Positions 34,101 through 45,600 are shown, counted from the first letter of the stretch. The stretch: 64,000 nucleotides of DNA from Branchiostoma belcheri (GCF_001625305.1 NW_017802491.1:1682812-1746811), one strand, 5' to 3'. Translations and numbers: made by a program. Notes: a model not told the origin generated them from the letters alone.

Positions 34101-35896
34101 TGGTAGATGTAGAAGAAATTGTGCTTTATAGGAACAGTATGTTGTCTTTCTGGCAGCTTATGCTGATTATGACACAGGAAAGTACAGTACAACTAAGGGT
34201 GAGGCTAGGCTCAAATGGGTGGTATGGTTGCCATTTACTAATACTGCAAGGTCAGCACTCAGGTGACAATACAGGTTTTTGCTAGTTACAGCTGGATCAC
34301 TCTGGCCTATGTCAATAATATGACTCACAACAGCTGAACAGGAAATAGCTATACACACAGAGGACCATGATAAATAAGTGGCTTTAAAGTGGGAATACAC
34401 TGAGCTTATCACGTCCTCTGTTGAACAATGTCAATATCTGTGACTTATCACTATAACTGATAACCTCCGCAACAACTACATGCACAGAACTGTGTATCAT
34501 GATCATCATGAATTCCATGTGCCATCAGCACCAACTTAACCTGTACAAGGTTTTCAAAAATATACTTACAAGCGAAAACATTCTCTCATAGCCCCATGGT
34601 CGAACGGCTGCAAGGCAAAAACAATCATAATCTTGTTAATTCTTTGAGATGTGCTTTTATACAGATAACAAGTTAATGCAAATGGTCTCAAAACTGCTAT
34701 TATCACATACCTATTGGCTTTATCACATAATCATTTGATAATCAGTGAGTGACACTTTTACATTTCTTTTTGAACTTGGGCACTGCGTAAAAATTTGTTA
34801 CTTAACTTTAACCATTTTTAAATACAATCTTGAACCATGCACCATGTTATTGGGTTGATCATGATCATGGTCTTTGAATTCTTGTCTCTATTTTAGTGAC
34901 ACCATAGCCTCATGGCCCTATTTTGTACCCAACAACTTGAACAAGGTGTCCCCAATACTGGGTACATCCTGCAGCTGCTTTTTTGGAAAAGAGGATATTC
35001 CCACTCAACAACTGAATAAGGGTGACTAGAGGACTGAGTGTGCACCAGTCAGCGTAAATATGAGGGGGTCTGTTGAACGCCCAATATTGCAGGGCAGGAA
35101 ATAAACTAGTGTATTGTGGGGTCTGCAAATGAGAATGCTGATGCAATTTTTTTAGATGTAATATTTTACTTATGATTATATAAGGTAACGTTAAATGTAT
35201 CATGTACAGTATCATCAAGTCCTTGGGATCATCCTGTATGTGTGTCAAGTTTCATGAGCAATACCATTTCCGACTGATTGTCACCCTTTTTCTTTATAGT
35301 TGATAAAAATATATTTCTTGTGGTGTCATTTTACATTCTTCACAGTCTACAGTCCATTTGTCTTCGTCACACCTGTTAACAGAATTGTAAGCACCTCACC
35401 CCGCCCCCTTCCCGATAGGTTTATACCGATAAGTGCACATGTTTACCTCGTCCTCCATCTTGACCAAGACTATGTCCTCCGACCATGTCTTCCTCAGGGC
35501 GTTGTACCGATGTCTTGTGGCCTTTTCCGTCTCGTGCTTCTCCAGTCCGAACTTTTGCCAGGAGTTGGGGGTGTTCTTCACAAACTCCCGAGCCTTCTTG
35601 ATGGCGACCCGCCAGTTTTTCACGGAATTCGAGACCTGTCTGGTAGTGGTAGGTTCGCGTTCGGGAATCGCGATCGGTTCGGAGACAGGCCCTGGTCTCA
35701 GCGATGCCAGAGTGCCAAGTGTACGCTGTCGACGGATGGATGCAAACGATACTCGCCTCTGTTTTGACACTGGAGTTGGGGGTTCCTCGGCTGAATCTGA
35801 CGACATGTCCTCTGTTTCCTCCTCTTCTACTACCTCAACATCCGTCAGAGGCATGAGGATACACTCTTCCTCCTCGGAGGTACTAGAGACAGACAT
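25104..35896 (-). CDS. EEF2K: Eukaryotic elongation factor 2 kinase (alpha-kinase)
   Basis: Twelve exons join in frame: 35447-35896, 34570-34607, 32010-32181, 30439-30588, 29800-30060, 29142-29399, 28545-28610, 28055-28180, 26421-26630, 26136-26260, 25634-25812 and 25104-25213, giving 714 residues (human about 725). The enzyme phosphorylates eEF2 in the cytosol and slows translation elongation; in known family members it is activated by Ca-calmodulin. The calmodulin-binding segment lies near residues 93-115. The alpha-kinase core includes PFDHGAMRECFRL, KWGEE-type text (KLWGEEFNRH), HFIEGKYIKYNSNSG, IVVDIQGVGDLWTDPQIHT, the Gly-rich GDGNLG and the zinc-site Cys in HSHSCNRIC. A low-complexity acidic/Ser linker follows, then Sel1-type helical repeats and the conserved end AMAAMKGRLASKYF..EEME. 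An extra cassette exon and an alternative last exon may exist. Confidence 0.95.
26820..27008 (-). CDS. Possible alternative last exon encoding a membrane helix
   Basis: Within an eEF2K intron, an acceptor (ACTATAGAATTTCAG) opens a phase-0 frame of 62 residues ending in TGA. It starts RRSSNNNSLL, continues with a hydrophobic stretch of about 20 residues (VTYGTVALLIVFVVMYSTAA), and ends with a basic tail (RPEAKKRFKQR). The phase matches the upstream eEF2K exon, so splicing would give a truncated, membrane-anchored form. It could also be the end of a nested gene, or chance. Confidence 0.33.
   Translation of the reverse strand, partial: RRSSNNNSLLVTYGTVALLIVFVVMYSTAAVVRPEAKKRFKQRVKIDALWKPGAVNHYCLLS
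27202..27243 (-). CDS. EEF2K: Candidate 42-nt cassette exon of eEF2K
   Basis: The acceptor CTCTGTGCAG and donor CGG|GTGAGT enclose exactly 14 codons in phase 0, reading DNPRVRKEGSILGR. It can be inserted between the exons at 28055-28180 and 26421-26630 without breaking frame. Its end repeats the motif GSILG that also ends the upstream exon (GGSILGE), as if that exon end had been duplicated. Confidence 0.45.
32878..32958. repeat. 14-bp perfect inverted repeat in an eEF2K intron
   Basis: GATTTGTAACGGGG at 32878-32891 is exactly complementary to 32945-32958. The 53-bp interior contains a second short complementarity (GCTGACC / GGACCAGC). It resembles a small foldback element. Confidence 0.55.
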
Positions 35897-36862
35897 TTTT
35901 GTCTTTCCAGTCGCCTGGTCTTGAACAAGTAAATTTTACTCACGACGATTTTTGAAGGTTCAAGACTTGAAATCGGGAGCGTTTTTCTGGAATGAAGAGT
36001 ACAAAAATTCACGACTGGTACGAGACTGGTGTTTACAGTTGGAGTCTGCGATCAGAGACATCGGACAGGTTTCGATTGGTGCTAGAAATGGAGCTGTCGT
36101 CAGAATGATTGCCAACTTTTTTGGTAGGATCATAATAATCGGGCGTGTGTCTGCTTACGTGACTAGCAGCACACCACGCCGTTTGGTCCTGGTCGGAGGT
36201 CTGGCTCGATCGCGGGTCGGTCTTGACCTGATACTAGTGATAGGACAACACCACCAGAATCAGCACTTGCAGCAGACCCTTCGAAAACCCAGTCTACCTT
36301 GTGTACGAAGCTGCGATTTCCGAAGTTTCAGCTTCATACACCTTGACCAACTACCTAGCTGGCCCGTCCAAGTGCGCACCCTGTGGTGGTCATGGCCCCG
36401 AGAATAGAATTAGACTGTACCATTTCACGAAAGTTGTAACATATGACCTTGTTTGTTTATTTACAAAGAGAACATATAAAATTAATGACACAATTCTGAA
36501 TAAAAAAATGTATTTTTATCATATTTAGAGGACTACATACTTATACATTTATCAAAAGGTTACTTTTGCATACTGAGAAACTAAGTAGATTACTGGCTGG
36601 ACCTTTTTTCAGCAAAGATCTCCCTTTGAATCTTTGGTCTAGTCTAGTCACGTGGCTTCAACGTAAACAAAGCAGCCACCAGCGCGGCGGACTGTATCTC
36701 GCAGCGCTGTACGAAGAAATAACGTAAAGAATCATGTACTTTGAACCAGATGAAGCGATAGGAAGTCATACTGTCCATGAAAAAAGCATAAATGAAAACT
36801 GAGACGCTGAGGTAATTTGCATTTTAGTTTATATATTTAAAGAACGCCTCCTCACAGCACAA
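35897..36862. other. eEF2K upstream region
   Basis: This region lies between the eEF2K start codon and the tRNA gene and should hold the eEF2K promoter and 5' UTR on the minus strand. It is less AT-rich than the introns near 36.0-36.4 kb. I see no TATA box or supported exon. Confidence 0.35.
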
Positions 36863-36944
36863 GGTAGCGTGGCCGAGTGGTCTAAGGCGCTGGTTTTAGG
36901 CACCAGTCATTTCGATGGCGTGGGTTCGAATCCCACCGCTGCCA
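36863..36944 (+). tRNA. tRNA-Leu (anticodon UAG)
   Basis: The 82-nt sequence folds as a class II tRNA. The acceptor stem GGTAGCG pairs with CGCTGCC (one T-G wobble). The anticodon stem CTGGT/ACCAG encloses the loop TTTAGGC, giving anticodon TAG. There is a long variable arm, and the T arm reads GGTTCGAATCC. The A box (TGGCCGAGTGG) and B box are intact and there is no intron. A T-run follows directly. Confidence 0.95.
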
Positions 36945-36947
36945 AGA

Positions 36948-36953
36948 TTTTTT
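36948..36953 (+). terminator. RNA polymerase III terminator
   Basis: Six T residues start four bases after the tRNA-Leu 3' end, as expected for polymerase III termination. Confidence 0.85.
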
Positions 36954-37143
36954 CTTTTCTTTTGCTTAAATAGACACCCTTTCATTTTTTGCTACAACAC
37001 ACCACAAACTACATGTTATATTAAAAAATGAAAGTTGTTGACATGCCTCACTTTAACAGAACAAATATAACGTTACGTGGCTTGTCCATGCCTCAAGGAG
37101 TTTATTATTAACTTGTTAGAGTACTATATCGGCACCAATAAAA

Positions 37144-37365
37144 TCAACCCGTTTCATTTTGTCTTTCGAGGATTCTGATTTTGTTGACAATATCGTTATC
37201 CTGCAGAGCCTCCTTCAGAGACTTGTGCGACGTAGGCATTAATGTTTTCGGGGAGCGACGCGAGTTATGCGGCGGAAAGATCCGGAGTTTTGCCCTGGAG
37301 GGTGTTTTGCCGCGGAGGGAGTATTTTGCCGCGGCTAAACTTATTTTTTGACGTGTTTTAGGCAT
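37144..37365 (-). CDS. Possible 73-residue basic small protein
   Basis: ATG at 37365 opens a 73-codon frame with stop at 37144. The N-terminal half is rich in Lys, Arg and Ser (MPKTRQKISLAAAKYSLRGK) and the last third could form a helix (LKEALQDNDIVNKIRILERQ). The local sequence contains CpG and GC-rich codons, unlike the flanks. It lies head-to-head with COX6B. It may be a small gene, a first exon or an ORF fragment of a retroelement; I do not recognise it. Confidence 0.3.
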   Translation of the reverse strand: MPKTRQKISLAAAKYSLRGKTPSRAKLRIFPPHNSRRSPKTLMPTSHKSLKEALQDNDIVNKIRILERQNETG

Positions 37366-37797
37366 CTTTATCTCACAATTTAATCTCACCTTGGTCAAAG
37401 GTACCCTCAGGGGTATCTTTATCAGACTTTATTTTTTGTTATGGTATTTTTTTTTTCGCCAGCCAAATGGGTTACTACTAGTAACTGTCTGGCAAATGGG
37501 TACTATCTGGCCAATTTGATACTGTAGATCTGCTTGCAGCTTGGAGCCGTTCCAACCACAAGAGATGTTGCATATTTGCATCCAACAGGTGGCGATCAGA
37601 GACTACTTATTTGACTCTTATTTGAAATTTTGAACCCATCGTGATATTGCTAAAAACTAACGTTATAATTTATGCTTGTAATTATCTAGTCATGGATTCT
37701 ATATTGAAACTATCTCTTCTGAGAAAACATTTCCCCATTTTTGACAATTTCTACTCTTTTTCACATAGCAGACGGTCTGGTGTAGACCTGGTATATT

Positions 37798-37845
37798 CTA
37801 GCCTGGGTGCCATCCCTGAGAGCTGGCGGATGGCACCCAGGCTAG
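37798..37845. repeat. Perfect 18-bp inverted repeat upstream of COX6B
   Basis: CTAGCCTGGGTGCCATCC at 37798-37815 is exactly complementary to 37828-37845, with a 12-nt loop. The direct repeat GGTATATTC flanks it on both sides. It sits just upstream of the probable COX6B first exon. Confidence 0.7.
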
Positions 37846-37899
37846 GTATATTCCGCTAGAGGTCGCTTTTGTAATTTGGCTGGGGCCGCGGTCTGGTCA

Positions 37900-37978
37900 C
37901 GTGATTACTCGGCAGCCATTTTGATCTCGAAGAGGAGAAAGTGCAGTAATTTCTCCGGTTAAAAACGCTAACTTTTAG
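37900..37978 (+). promoter_or_regulatory. COX6B: Probable COX6B promoter-proximal region and non-coding exon 1
   Basis: A CpG-containing segment with CACGTGATTA and GCAGCCATTTTG is followed by a strong donor, TTTTAG|GTAAGT, at 37978. It would splice to the acceptor CTATAG at 40244, nine bases before the COX6B start codon. The 5' limit is a guess; only the donor is well supported. Confidence 0.45.
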
Positions 37979-38770
37979 GTAAGTAACAGACTATACGGGC
38001 ATTATATACTTCCACGGTGTCAATATAAGTTTCTCCTTGCCATATTACCGCATACTGTGGGGTTGAAGTTGGTTTTAATCGCGGTAAATGCCAATTTATT
38101 ACACAGCAAGGTCACCCCAGGATACCGGTTGGCCTTACGCAGACCAAAATCCTCCATTTTCTCTTCGTGTTTTGTCACGTATTCACTTAAGTTGAAAGTG
38201 TCCGGTGTTTATGCTGTATCTATGAGGTCATACATGATTTAGGTAAATATGATCAAGAGCTAACACGGACTTATATGCTCATAAAATGGATACGTCTAAA
38301 CTAACCTATTTTTTTCATCTGCCCCCCTCCCCCTTGAATTTTAGAAGTAAAATTTTATACTAGTAAATCAGAGATGCAAGGTCATTGTTTTTGTAACCAG
38401 GTCCAAAATTCATTTTCCTTGCTTTTGGTTAAACTGACAGTTGGTCCTGACAGATTATTTCTCGTGAATTTGGTCACATTCCTTGACTTTGGTACTGAAA
38501 AATTTAATTTTCACCCCTGAATAAATAAACAACCACTTTTCCAAGATGTCCCACCATGCACCAGGAAGGGTAGTTAGAGAAATTATAGAATACACATTGG
38601 GTCAGCTGTGGAACTTCATGTAGTTATATAAAAAATCATACATCAGAAATATTAGTATCTGCATGCAAAGATATTATGGCTCAACGAAAAGGGACAATAG
38701 GGAAATTTGTAATGTAATAAATTTTACAACAGGATGCTAACTGTACTGCTGCTGAAATATACTATTGTAT

Positions 38771-40128
38771 AATTATGTTTTAAGACATTACTAGACATTT
38801 TAGAAAATTTTAAACTATGTAGTGGCTTGGAGGTCAGCAAGAAAAAAACAAAAGCTATGTGGATGGGATCCAACAGACGTAGGATTGATGAGCCTTTGGA
38901 TGTGCTCTGGCCACGGGGGCCTATATATGCACTAGGTACATATTTTTCATATAACCAGGAAGACTGCGATAAGTTGAACTTTGATCATCACCTGAAAGTA
39001 ATGGAGAAACTGTTAAATGTATGGAGGACAAGAGACCTAACTACAATTGGGAGAATTGTTCTGGTTAAAACACTTGGTATCTCTAAACTTATTTATAACT
39101 GTACGGTTTTGCCGGTTCCCGTTGGCTTTCCAGAGAAAGTAAATGGGTATATTTTTAAATTTATTTGGGATGAAAAAAAGCCAAAGGTGAAAATGAAGAC
39201 GGTGATAGGGAAGAAAGACCAAGGTGGTCTAACCATGGTGGATTTTTCTATTAAATGTAAAGCCCTTAAGGCGACATGGATTAAGAAACTTGAGAAAAGT
39301 GAAAGTTGTGCATATATGTTTAGTAANNNNNNNNNNNNNNNNNNNNAGCTGGCTCAGAAATATGAAATAACTTTTTACACCTGTGGATATGCTTAGATAT
39401 TCTAGCCTGAAATCAGCTATTCCTAATGTTTGGAAAGATACAGTAAAGAAGGATCAGCTTGATAACTCGGTGGAAGAAACCATCGATTCACATACTTTTT
39501 CTTGTAAGCAGTTGTATGACATGTATTTAAAACAAACATTTGAACCCCCAACGGGCCAAGACGAATTGTTAAAAACTTTTGAACATGAAAACAACTTAAA
39601 AAATGTGTATTTACTACCTTTCATATGTACTAAGAATGTTAAATTACAGTATTTTCAGTATAAGATAATACACAGATTTTTGCCGACAAATTGTTATTTA
39701 AAGAAAATTAGAGTTAAAGACTCGGACAAATGTCCTTTTTGCGATAGTAAACAAGATCTAAGTCACTTATTTGTGGATTGTAGTTATGTTACTAAATTTT
39801 GGAATGACTTTCGCCTATGGTGGCTCGACACTTGTTCTGAACATATCGCACTAACAAGAATTGTTATATTGTATGGTATAATCGACAAGATGGAAAAAAA
39901 TAGATACCTGAACCACTGTTTACTTTCTGCAAAATATGACATCTATAAGAGTACAGCATTGAATAAGAAACCCCATTTTTGTAATGCATTATTTTCATGA
40001 TTTTCGAGACAAACATTCTTCGTAAAATGTTACAGCACAAATATGTATTCTGTGTATTAGTATATTTGTATTAAGGGGCTTGCCACACTGTTTCCTATTT
40101 ACTGTATGTACATCTCTTAGTTAAACGA

Positions 40129-40164
<36 letters not shown>

Positions 40165-40173
40165 ATGTTTTAA
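38771..40173 (+). mobile_element. 5'-truncated L1/Tx1-like LINE with poly(A) tail and target-site duplication
   Basis: The insert (38784-40160) is flanked by identical 13-bp copies of AATTATGTTTTAA at 38771-38783 and 40161-40173 and ends in about 30 A residues. The translation corresponds to the 3' part of a LINE ORF2: GLEVSKKKTKAMWMGS from the distal reverse-transcriptase region, then GGLTMVDFSIKCKALKATW, then a zinc-binding motif CPFC..HLFVDC near the C terminus. The palm catalytic motif is not in the insert, so this is a dead-on-arrival copy. A run of 20 N (39327-39346) interrupts it, and the frame changes across that gap. It lies in COX6B intron 1. Confidence 0.9.
39327..39346. other. Assembly gap of 20 N
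   Basis: Twenty ambiguous bases fall inside the L1-like element. The length is probably a placeholder, so the apparent frame change across it cannot be read as a mutation. Confidence 0.95.
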
Positions 40174-40253
40174 TCTATTCACTACCAAAAGACGAGTTGT
40201 TAGATTACAGAAATACATGTAGCATTGTGTGTTGTTTTCTATAGAGTTCAGCC

Positions 40254-41343
40254 ATGTCGGAACCAGAGCCAGGGACATACAAAGTGGCCACGGTGAAGAC
40301 AGCACCATTTGATGCCCGTTTCCCCAACACGAACCAGGCGAGGTACTGCTGGCAGGGTTACATTGACTTCCAACGCTGCACCAACATACGCGGCGAGGAC
40401 TACGAACCCTGTCAGTACTTCAGGCATGTCTACCGCTCAATGTGCCCCAAATCTTGGGTAGGTCAATACATTCATTAGATGTATGTATTCCTATAGTTAC
40501 ATAGGCCTAGGGAAAAAGTGTTGTGTTTCCTGTTTCAGTCATGAAAAAAATAGGGTCGGTACAATGGCAGCAGGGCTCTGGCCAGCAAAATTTTTTCCGC
40601 AAATTACTGGGTCAATTTGCAGGGATCCACACAAAAAAGGCTATTGTCTGCGTTTTTTTCTAGGGTCGGTCGGGAAACAGGAAACACAACATTTTTTTGC
40701 TAGGCTGTACAGTCATTTTGCAGTAGTATCTGCTAGTTGCGACTTAGCCAGAATCAATTTCTACTCAAGATGTAATTAATGAAATCCTCTTTATGTGGTC
40801 TTCATCTTCTTAATCGAAGACATCGAATGCCATCTAGTCTTACATGAACCATAAACATGACACTGTATGCATGATCCATGATAAGACAATCACATACAAA
40901 ATGGATACTAGAGCTAGGGCCATTGGAAAAATTGTGTACTAGATTTAGAACATTGTAGTTCATGGGTTTTTTTTTATTTTTTTTATATAATGTGCTGTAG
41001 TGAGCAATACCCACTGATTGTACAATGGCTCAATCAGTGGGCAATCAGTGGCTCACAGCTGCCAAGTTCTCAATTGCAATGAAGGAGGTGTCGATGTACT
41101 CTAACTTTAAAGGACTGCAGTCCGTTGTTGTAGATGTTACCCACAATGGTGTCTGGGAGTTGGTTCCAGATCTGAACACCAGTGTGGATGATCTTTGCAT
41201 TCATCCTTTTTGGATGGGGACAAAAAATCCCTCCTTACAACTGTGAGAACATGTATTACCAATATCTCATGTCTAACTTTTATCTGCAGATAGAGCTGTG
41301 GGATGAGCAGCGTGAGGTTGGCACATTCGCTGGGAAGGTCTGA
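40254..41343 (+). CDS. COX6B: Cytochrome c oxidase subunit 6B
   Basis: Two coding exons, 40254-40457 and 41290-41343, join in phase 0 to give 85 residues (human COX6B1 is 86). The protein is a nuclear-encoded, intermembrane-space subunit of respiratory complex IV, bridging the dimer. The coiled-coil-helix fold is clear from the twin Cys motifs: C-x9-C in CWQGYIDFQRC and C-x10-C in CQYFRHVYRSMC. The N-terminal TAPFDARFPNTNQARYCW and the terminal WDEQREVGTFAGK match the family. There is no cleavable presequence, as expected. The upstream intron carries an L1-like insertion, and the intron at 40458-41289 carries a MITE-like inverted repeat. Confidence 0.95.
40506..40704. mobile_element. MITE-like element with 31-bp terminal inverted repeats
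   Basis: The ends at 40506-40536 and 40674-40704 are near-perfect reverse complements; both contain GTTGTGTTTCCTGTTTC or its complement. The 199-bp unit encodes nothing. A duplicated TAGGGTCGGT lies inside. No clear target duplication was seen. It sits in the second COX6B intron. Confidence 0.7.
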
Positions 41344-41794
41344 TGCTGCCTCATCAGAGGACCATCCTGAAACCATCCTTCCTGCTGTGTTCTTTAATGT
41401 CATACTAGAGGATATTGTTGTTTAAGTGCCCCTTAATGTCTACTCAAACCAGAGGAACTAAACCATATTGTACACTGATCCAGACAACACACCTGAGTGA
41501 AATGTTTTAAATAGAAATATGCAGCCTTGACTATGGAAGGATGAGGATCACTATTGAGTAAAGTGCACACCTCTGTTCAATGGCAGCAACAGAAATGTCA
41601 GAAAGGTTGTAGTGTCTACTCGATGTTAGCACTGTGATATCCCAACCGTTTGCACAAAGTACAACAAATGTGACCAATAGTTACCTTTAATTCCAATGTC
41701 AAGCCAAACTGGATGATAACTCTCAATTTGGTGTGTCATTGCCAATACAACCAGTAGAGTGGCATATCAACTTATTAATAAGTGTATGGATATG

Positions 41795-41800
41795 AATAAA
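41795..41800 (+). terminator. COX6B: Poly(A) signal of COX6B
   Basis: AATAAA lies about 450 bases after the COX6B stop. It is the only good plus-strand signal before the convergent KATNIP gene. Confidence 0.6.
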
Positions 41801-42015
41801 GAGTTGGAAAATCCAGCCAAACTGTGGTCTGTTTTTCATTTTTGATAATTTACATGTACATCTGAAGTCAAGTGAGGTACTAGTAATTTACCCTTTCCTG
41901 TGTTTCGAAGAATCATGATACTCAATTTTGTTCATTGCACTGGTAGAGACAAAGACATGTAACAAGTTACAGCTTAGCCACTGTAAAATACACAAACTTA
42001 ATATTTTTTGCTGTG

Positions 42016-42021
42016 TTTATT
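42016..42021 (-). terminator. KATNIP: Candidate poly(A) signal of KATNIP
   Basis: Minus-strand AATAAA lies about 660 bases beyond the KATNIP stop codon and roughly 215 bases from the convergent COX6B signal. Confidence 0.45.
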
Positions 42022-42681
42022 GCAGTTCCTCCTAGCTAGGTACATTCATGGAATGCAAGCATCAAGTGATGACAATATTGAATGGTGTTATTAACAAGAA
42101 TTGTATACAAGGCACATAGATGTAAGAATCGATTACTAGAGTAACTTATTGCAGAAAGATTACATTTCAAACAATGGTATTTTTATGAAAAGCTGCCAAC
42201 GGTCTGAAACATCATACACACATGAAGAAAACCTGTCTAAACAAAAACAACATCAACTACATACTAGTATCATGCTTTTATGTACTGTAGCGTATGGTGG
42301 ACAAATAAAGGAGCATTCGAATATTGAGTTGCCAATGCAGAGTTGAGCATACATGTATCTAGAATACCGGTAATATTGGTTGATGGTGAAGGAGTACAAA
42401 CCCTATTCTATACAAAGATACTTTGGCAGTGACAACCAATATGATAAACTATATGTTTACACATTTGTAACACATTTGTAACACAAGAAAATTATAATGT
42501 ACGTAGTGGGCAGAGGCCATTATATGAGCCTAAAGACTATCAATGAGACCTAAAGTCTATTCATTCCAACCGTAACACTTTCAATAACAGTATATACATT
42601 TTAGGTACATATCTCATAATGGCTATCCTATGGTTCACTTTAGCCAGAAACAAGTCCTTGTCAGGAAAAAGGCATCTGTTA

Positions 42682-45600
42682 CTATCTTCTATGGACACCT
42701 CTTCCAGGTCCTGTTACAGAGGTGGTCGGACGTAAAGCTGGAGGAAAAACATGGAACAAGTTTAGAGATCAAGTTGTAACAGTACCAGTTTCAAGGCTAG
42801 TAATGACACAGGCCTATTTGAATCAAAGGGTGACACAAAGATGGTTTGTAACTCGGTAAAAGTATGTCGACATATATTGAGGTAGTTCTTCACTGGGTCA
42901 TTCAATGATAGCAAATTTTAATTCAAATAACAAGCTAGCATACATTTGTAACTGAAAAAACCTGCCTCAAAAAGAGCTTTTTGTCATTAATTGTCATTTC
43001 TTGAGTAGATGGGGCAATACCTTCTTAAGGCAACTGTAATTAGGATTGTTGGTGAGGCATGCTCACTTACCCTGGTCCACTGAAGGTTTTTTGGGCTGCT
43101 TGTGATGTGCCATCACTCTGTTGTCATCTGTCATCCTGACATCCTGATCATCTGGGACCTGGTTACTGTGGGGCAGATGCCATAACTGTGTTAATTTTAT
43201 CTCTCTGCAACATTTACACTAAAATATTAACATCTACCTCTGATTGTCAAGTCTTTCAATAGCATTTTAAAAGCAGGTTTGTTTGGCAACTCTAGTTTTA
43301 TACTGCCAGTGGCCAATGGAAACATCACTTTGGTACACCTTGTGTTCCCATGCATGTCATGTGACCATATAGCATCTCCTTATTTGGCAAAGTCTAGATG
43401 ATGCAATATCACCAGTCCTTATTCCTCTAAATGCATTCTAGAAGCTGAAAAAAAAAGAAGAAAATCAAGGCACAAATCCTGTTCTCACCCATGGTGTAAG
43501 AAGAAAGGATGACAAATAAGAGGATGAGGAACTGGCATGACTGGATAGAAGGTTGGGTGGAAGTACCTGGGTGTGTTAAAGGGTGGTGTGGAAGAAAGAG
43601 AAACACACATATTCACTTCATGTGGAGTGATAACTTAAAGACTGATTTTCAGGAAAGAAATCTTGAGAGAGAAGAAACATCAAAAGAAACTTTATTGTGT
43701 CTTGCGATCATTAATAGGTGATTATTGAAAGATTTACAACCAAATCATTACATAAAGACTGTAGCAGGGTTACATGTACAATACATGAAGAGAGAAATAT
43801 GTAAGAAATACATGCAAGAAACATAATGCATGAAGCTTCTACTCAATCAAAAGAGGTCACAAGCATACCTGATGACAGTATGTCTCTCTCTCTGAGCGAT
43901 GGCGTCATCATCAGTGAAGAGGATAGTGTGGTAAGGTGTGGGGGCGTCACACGTGGGCAGGATACCGCGTGTGGTTGGCACCATGCCCAGGATACCATTG
44001 TACACAACAAGGTCATCTACTAACACCTGGGACAGACATACAATGTAAATGTCAGACTTAGCACTCATACAGCACTTTCTGTTCAAAAAAATTTCCCCAG
44101 CAATATTACATAGTGAATACCTTATTGCATTTACCATGCAAAAACAAAGCAACTAGAGCAACATGGGACCTCAACATCATACTATGCTTTCTACAGTGTA
44201 CATCACAAGTCTTTCCATTCTACTGAACTGAAAGATTCCCAAAAGCATTTAAAATTTCACCTACCCCAAACTCCTTTACACCCCTGTTTGGAGTCTTGCT
44301 GTAGTTCCACAGTTTAATCATGGAGACTGTCTGTGGCTGGTCAAATATCACATACACTCTGTTGATCTGTTGGGACAAGTATAAAATTCTGTCAAAGAAG
44401 TACATGTATGTATACTAACTTGAAGACTCCATAGTGAAATCCTTGGTAAATTGATGAAAAGTCAGGACCATGGACATTTGCTAACAGGGATTTGAACCTT
44501 TGCTTGTATTCTTAATGCCACATTGGCCAGTTCAAACAACTTACAGTTAATGGGAAAAAGATAGAGCTTAGCCCAACAGAAAGAATAATATACAAGACTT
44601 AGTGTGCCTTTTTGTGTTTGTGAAACACAGTCTAATACATGCATGTTAAGAAGAGACAAAATCGACAGTACAACAGTCATATGTTTACAGTACATTCTCC
44701 ATCCTAGAGACTTGATTGACACATGCAGACCATTTTTTATCTTATCTCATTGCATCTTCTCCTGACTCACCACCCCAGGCAGGACAGGTGCTATCCACAT
44801 GTGTTTCCCGTCGTTGGTGCAGTTGTTCCCATCTATCAGCTTGTCAGGTGTCCTGACATCCCCCTCCACACCTGGCAACACGTTCACACTCTCAGGGTAG
44901 GCAGCAATGTCTGTACAGCTGGTCAAGGAACTGTCCAGCTAAACAAGTATTTTTCATATACATGTATATCAAAATGTTCTTTTGTATACACCAGAAAGCT
45001 TCTTACCGGTATGTCACATCAAATATCATAGTACATTGTACCTTTTTTCATGTTATGACACATACAGCTGGACTCTGTTAACATTTAACTTTCAAAATTT
45101 TCTCACTGATCTTAAATCTTATTTATACATTACAGTGTTTGGTTGCTTGTTAGGGTCTTTGTTTATTCAATAGACATGAAAACTAAAAACAACCTGCCTG
45201 CCACTTTTAATTGAGGTCAGGAGAAAGGTAAGGGTCAGATAAAATATGACAAAGATGCAGATTAGTACATGATTGAAGTCCTAAGAAATCCATAAACATA
45301 ATACACCTTTGTTTTGTTTAACCAGTGATAAGTGATGCAGTAGACACATGCTCCATGTAATTAAGGATACTGTTCTGAGTCAGCTGGATCTGGTCCCCGT
45401 TCTCATTGTAGAAGTCCAGACCGTTCAGGCCAATGTAGTAGGGGTCACCCCAGGTGGACAGCAGCTGCAGCTCAAACACAACTGGGCAGGGTTAAGGACA
45501 TAACATATGGATTTTCTATTGTCATAATTTTCTATATGTACTGTACAACCCATCTACACAGAAGTCATGTATGCAGGCAACACTTAAAAAATCATTGCTG

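Noticed and set aside
35433..35924. Long plus-strand frames opposite eEF2K exon 1
   Set aside because: These are antisense shadows of the conserved eEF2K N-terminal exon.
35952..36407. 151-codon plus-strand frame upstream of eEF2K
   Set aside because: It starts with a non-ATG codon, has no recognisable domain, and occupies the probable eEF2K promoter.
41010..41041. 11-bp inverted repeat CCCACTGATTG in the COX6B intron
   Set aside because: It is short and adjoins other CAATCAGTGG copies, so it is likely simple local duplication.
44911..44938. Earlier acceptor (TGTTTAG) for the KATNIP exon ending at 44771
   Set aside because: With the upstream exon ending in phase 1 it gives an early stop. 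The acceptor at 44911-44912 keeps frame and restores the conserved NNIAAYPESV text.
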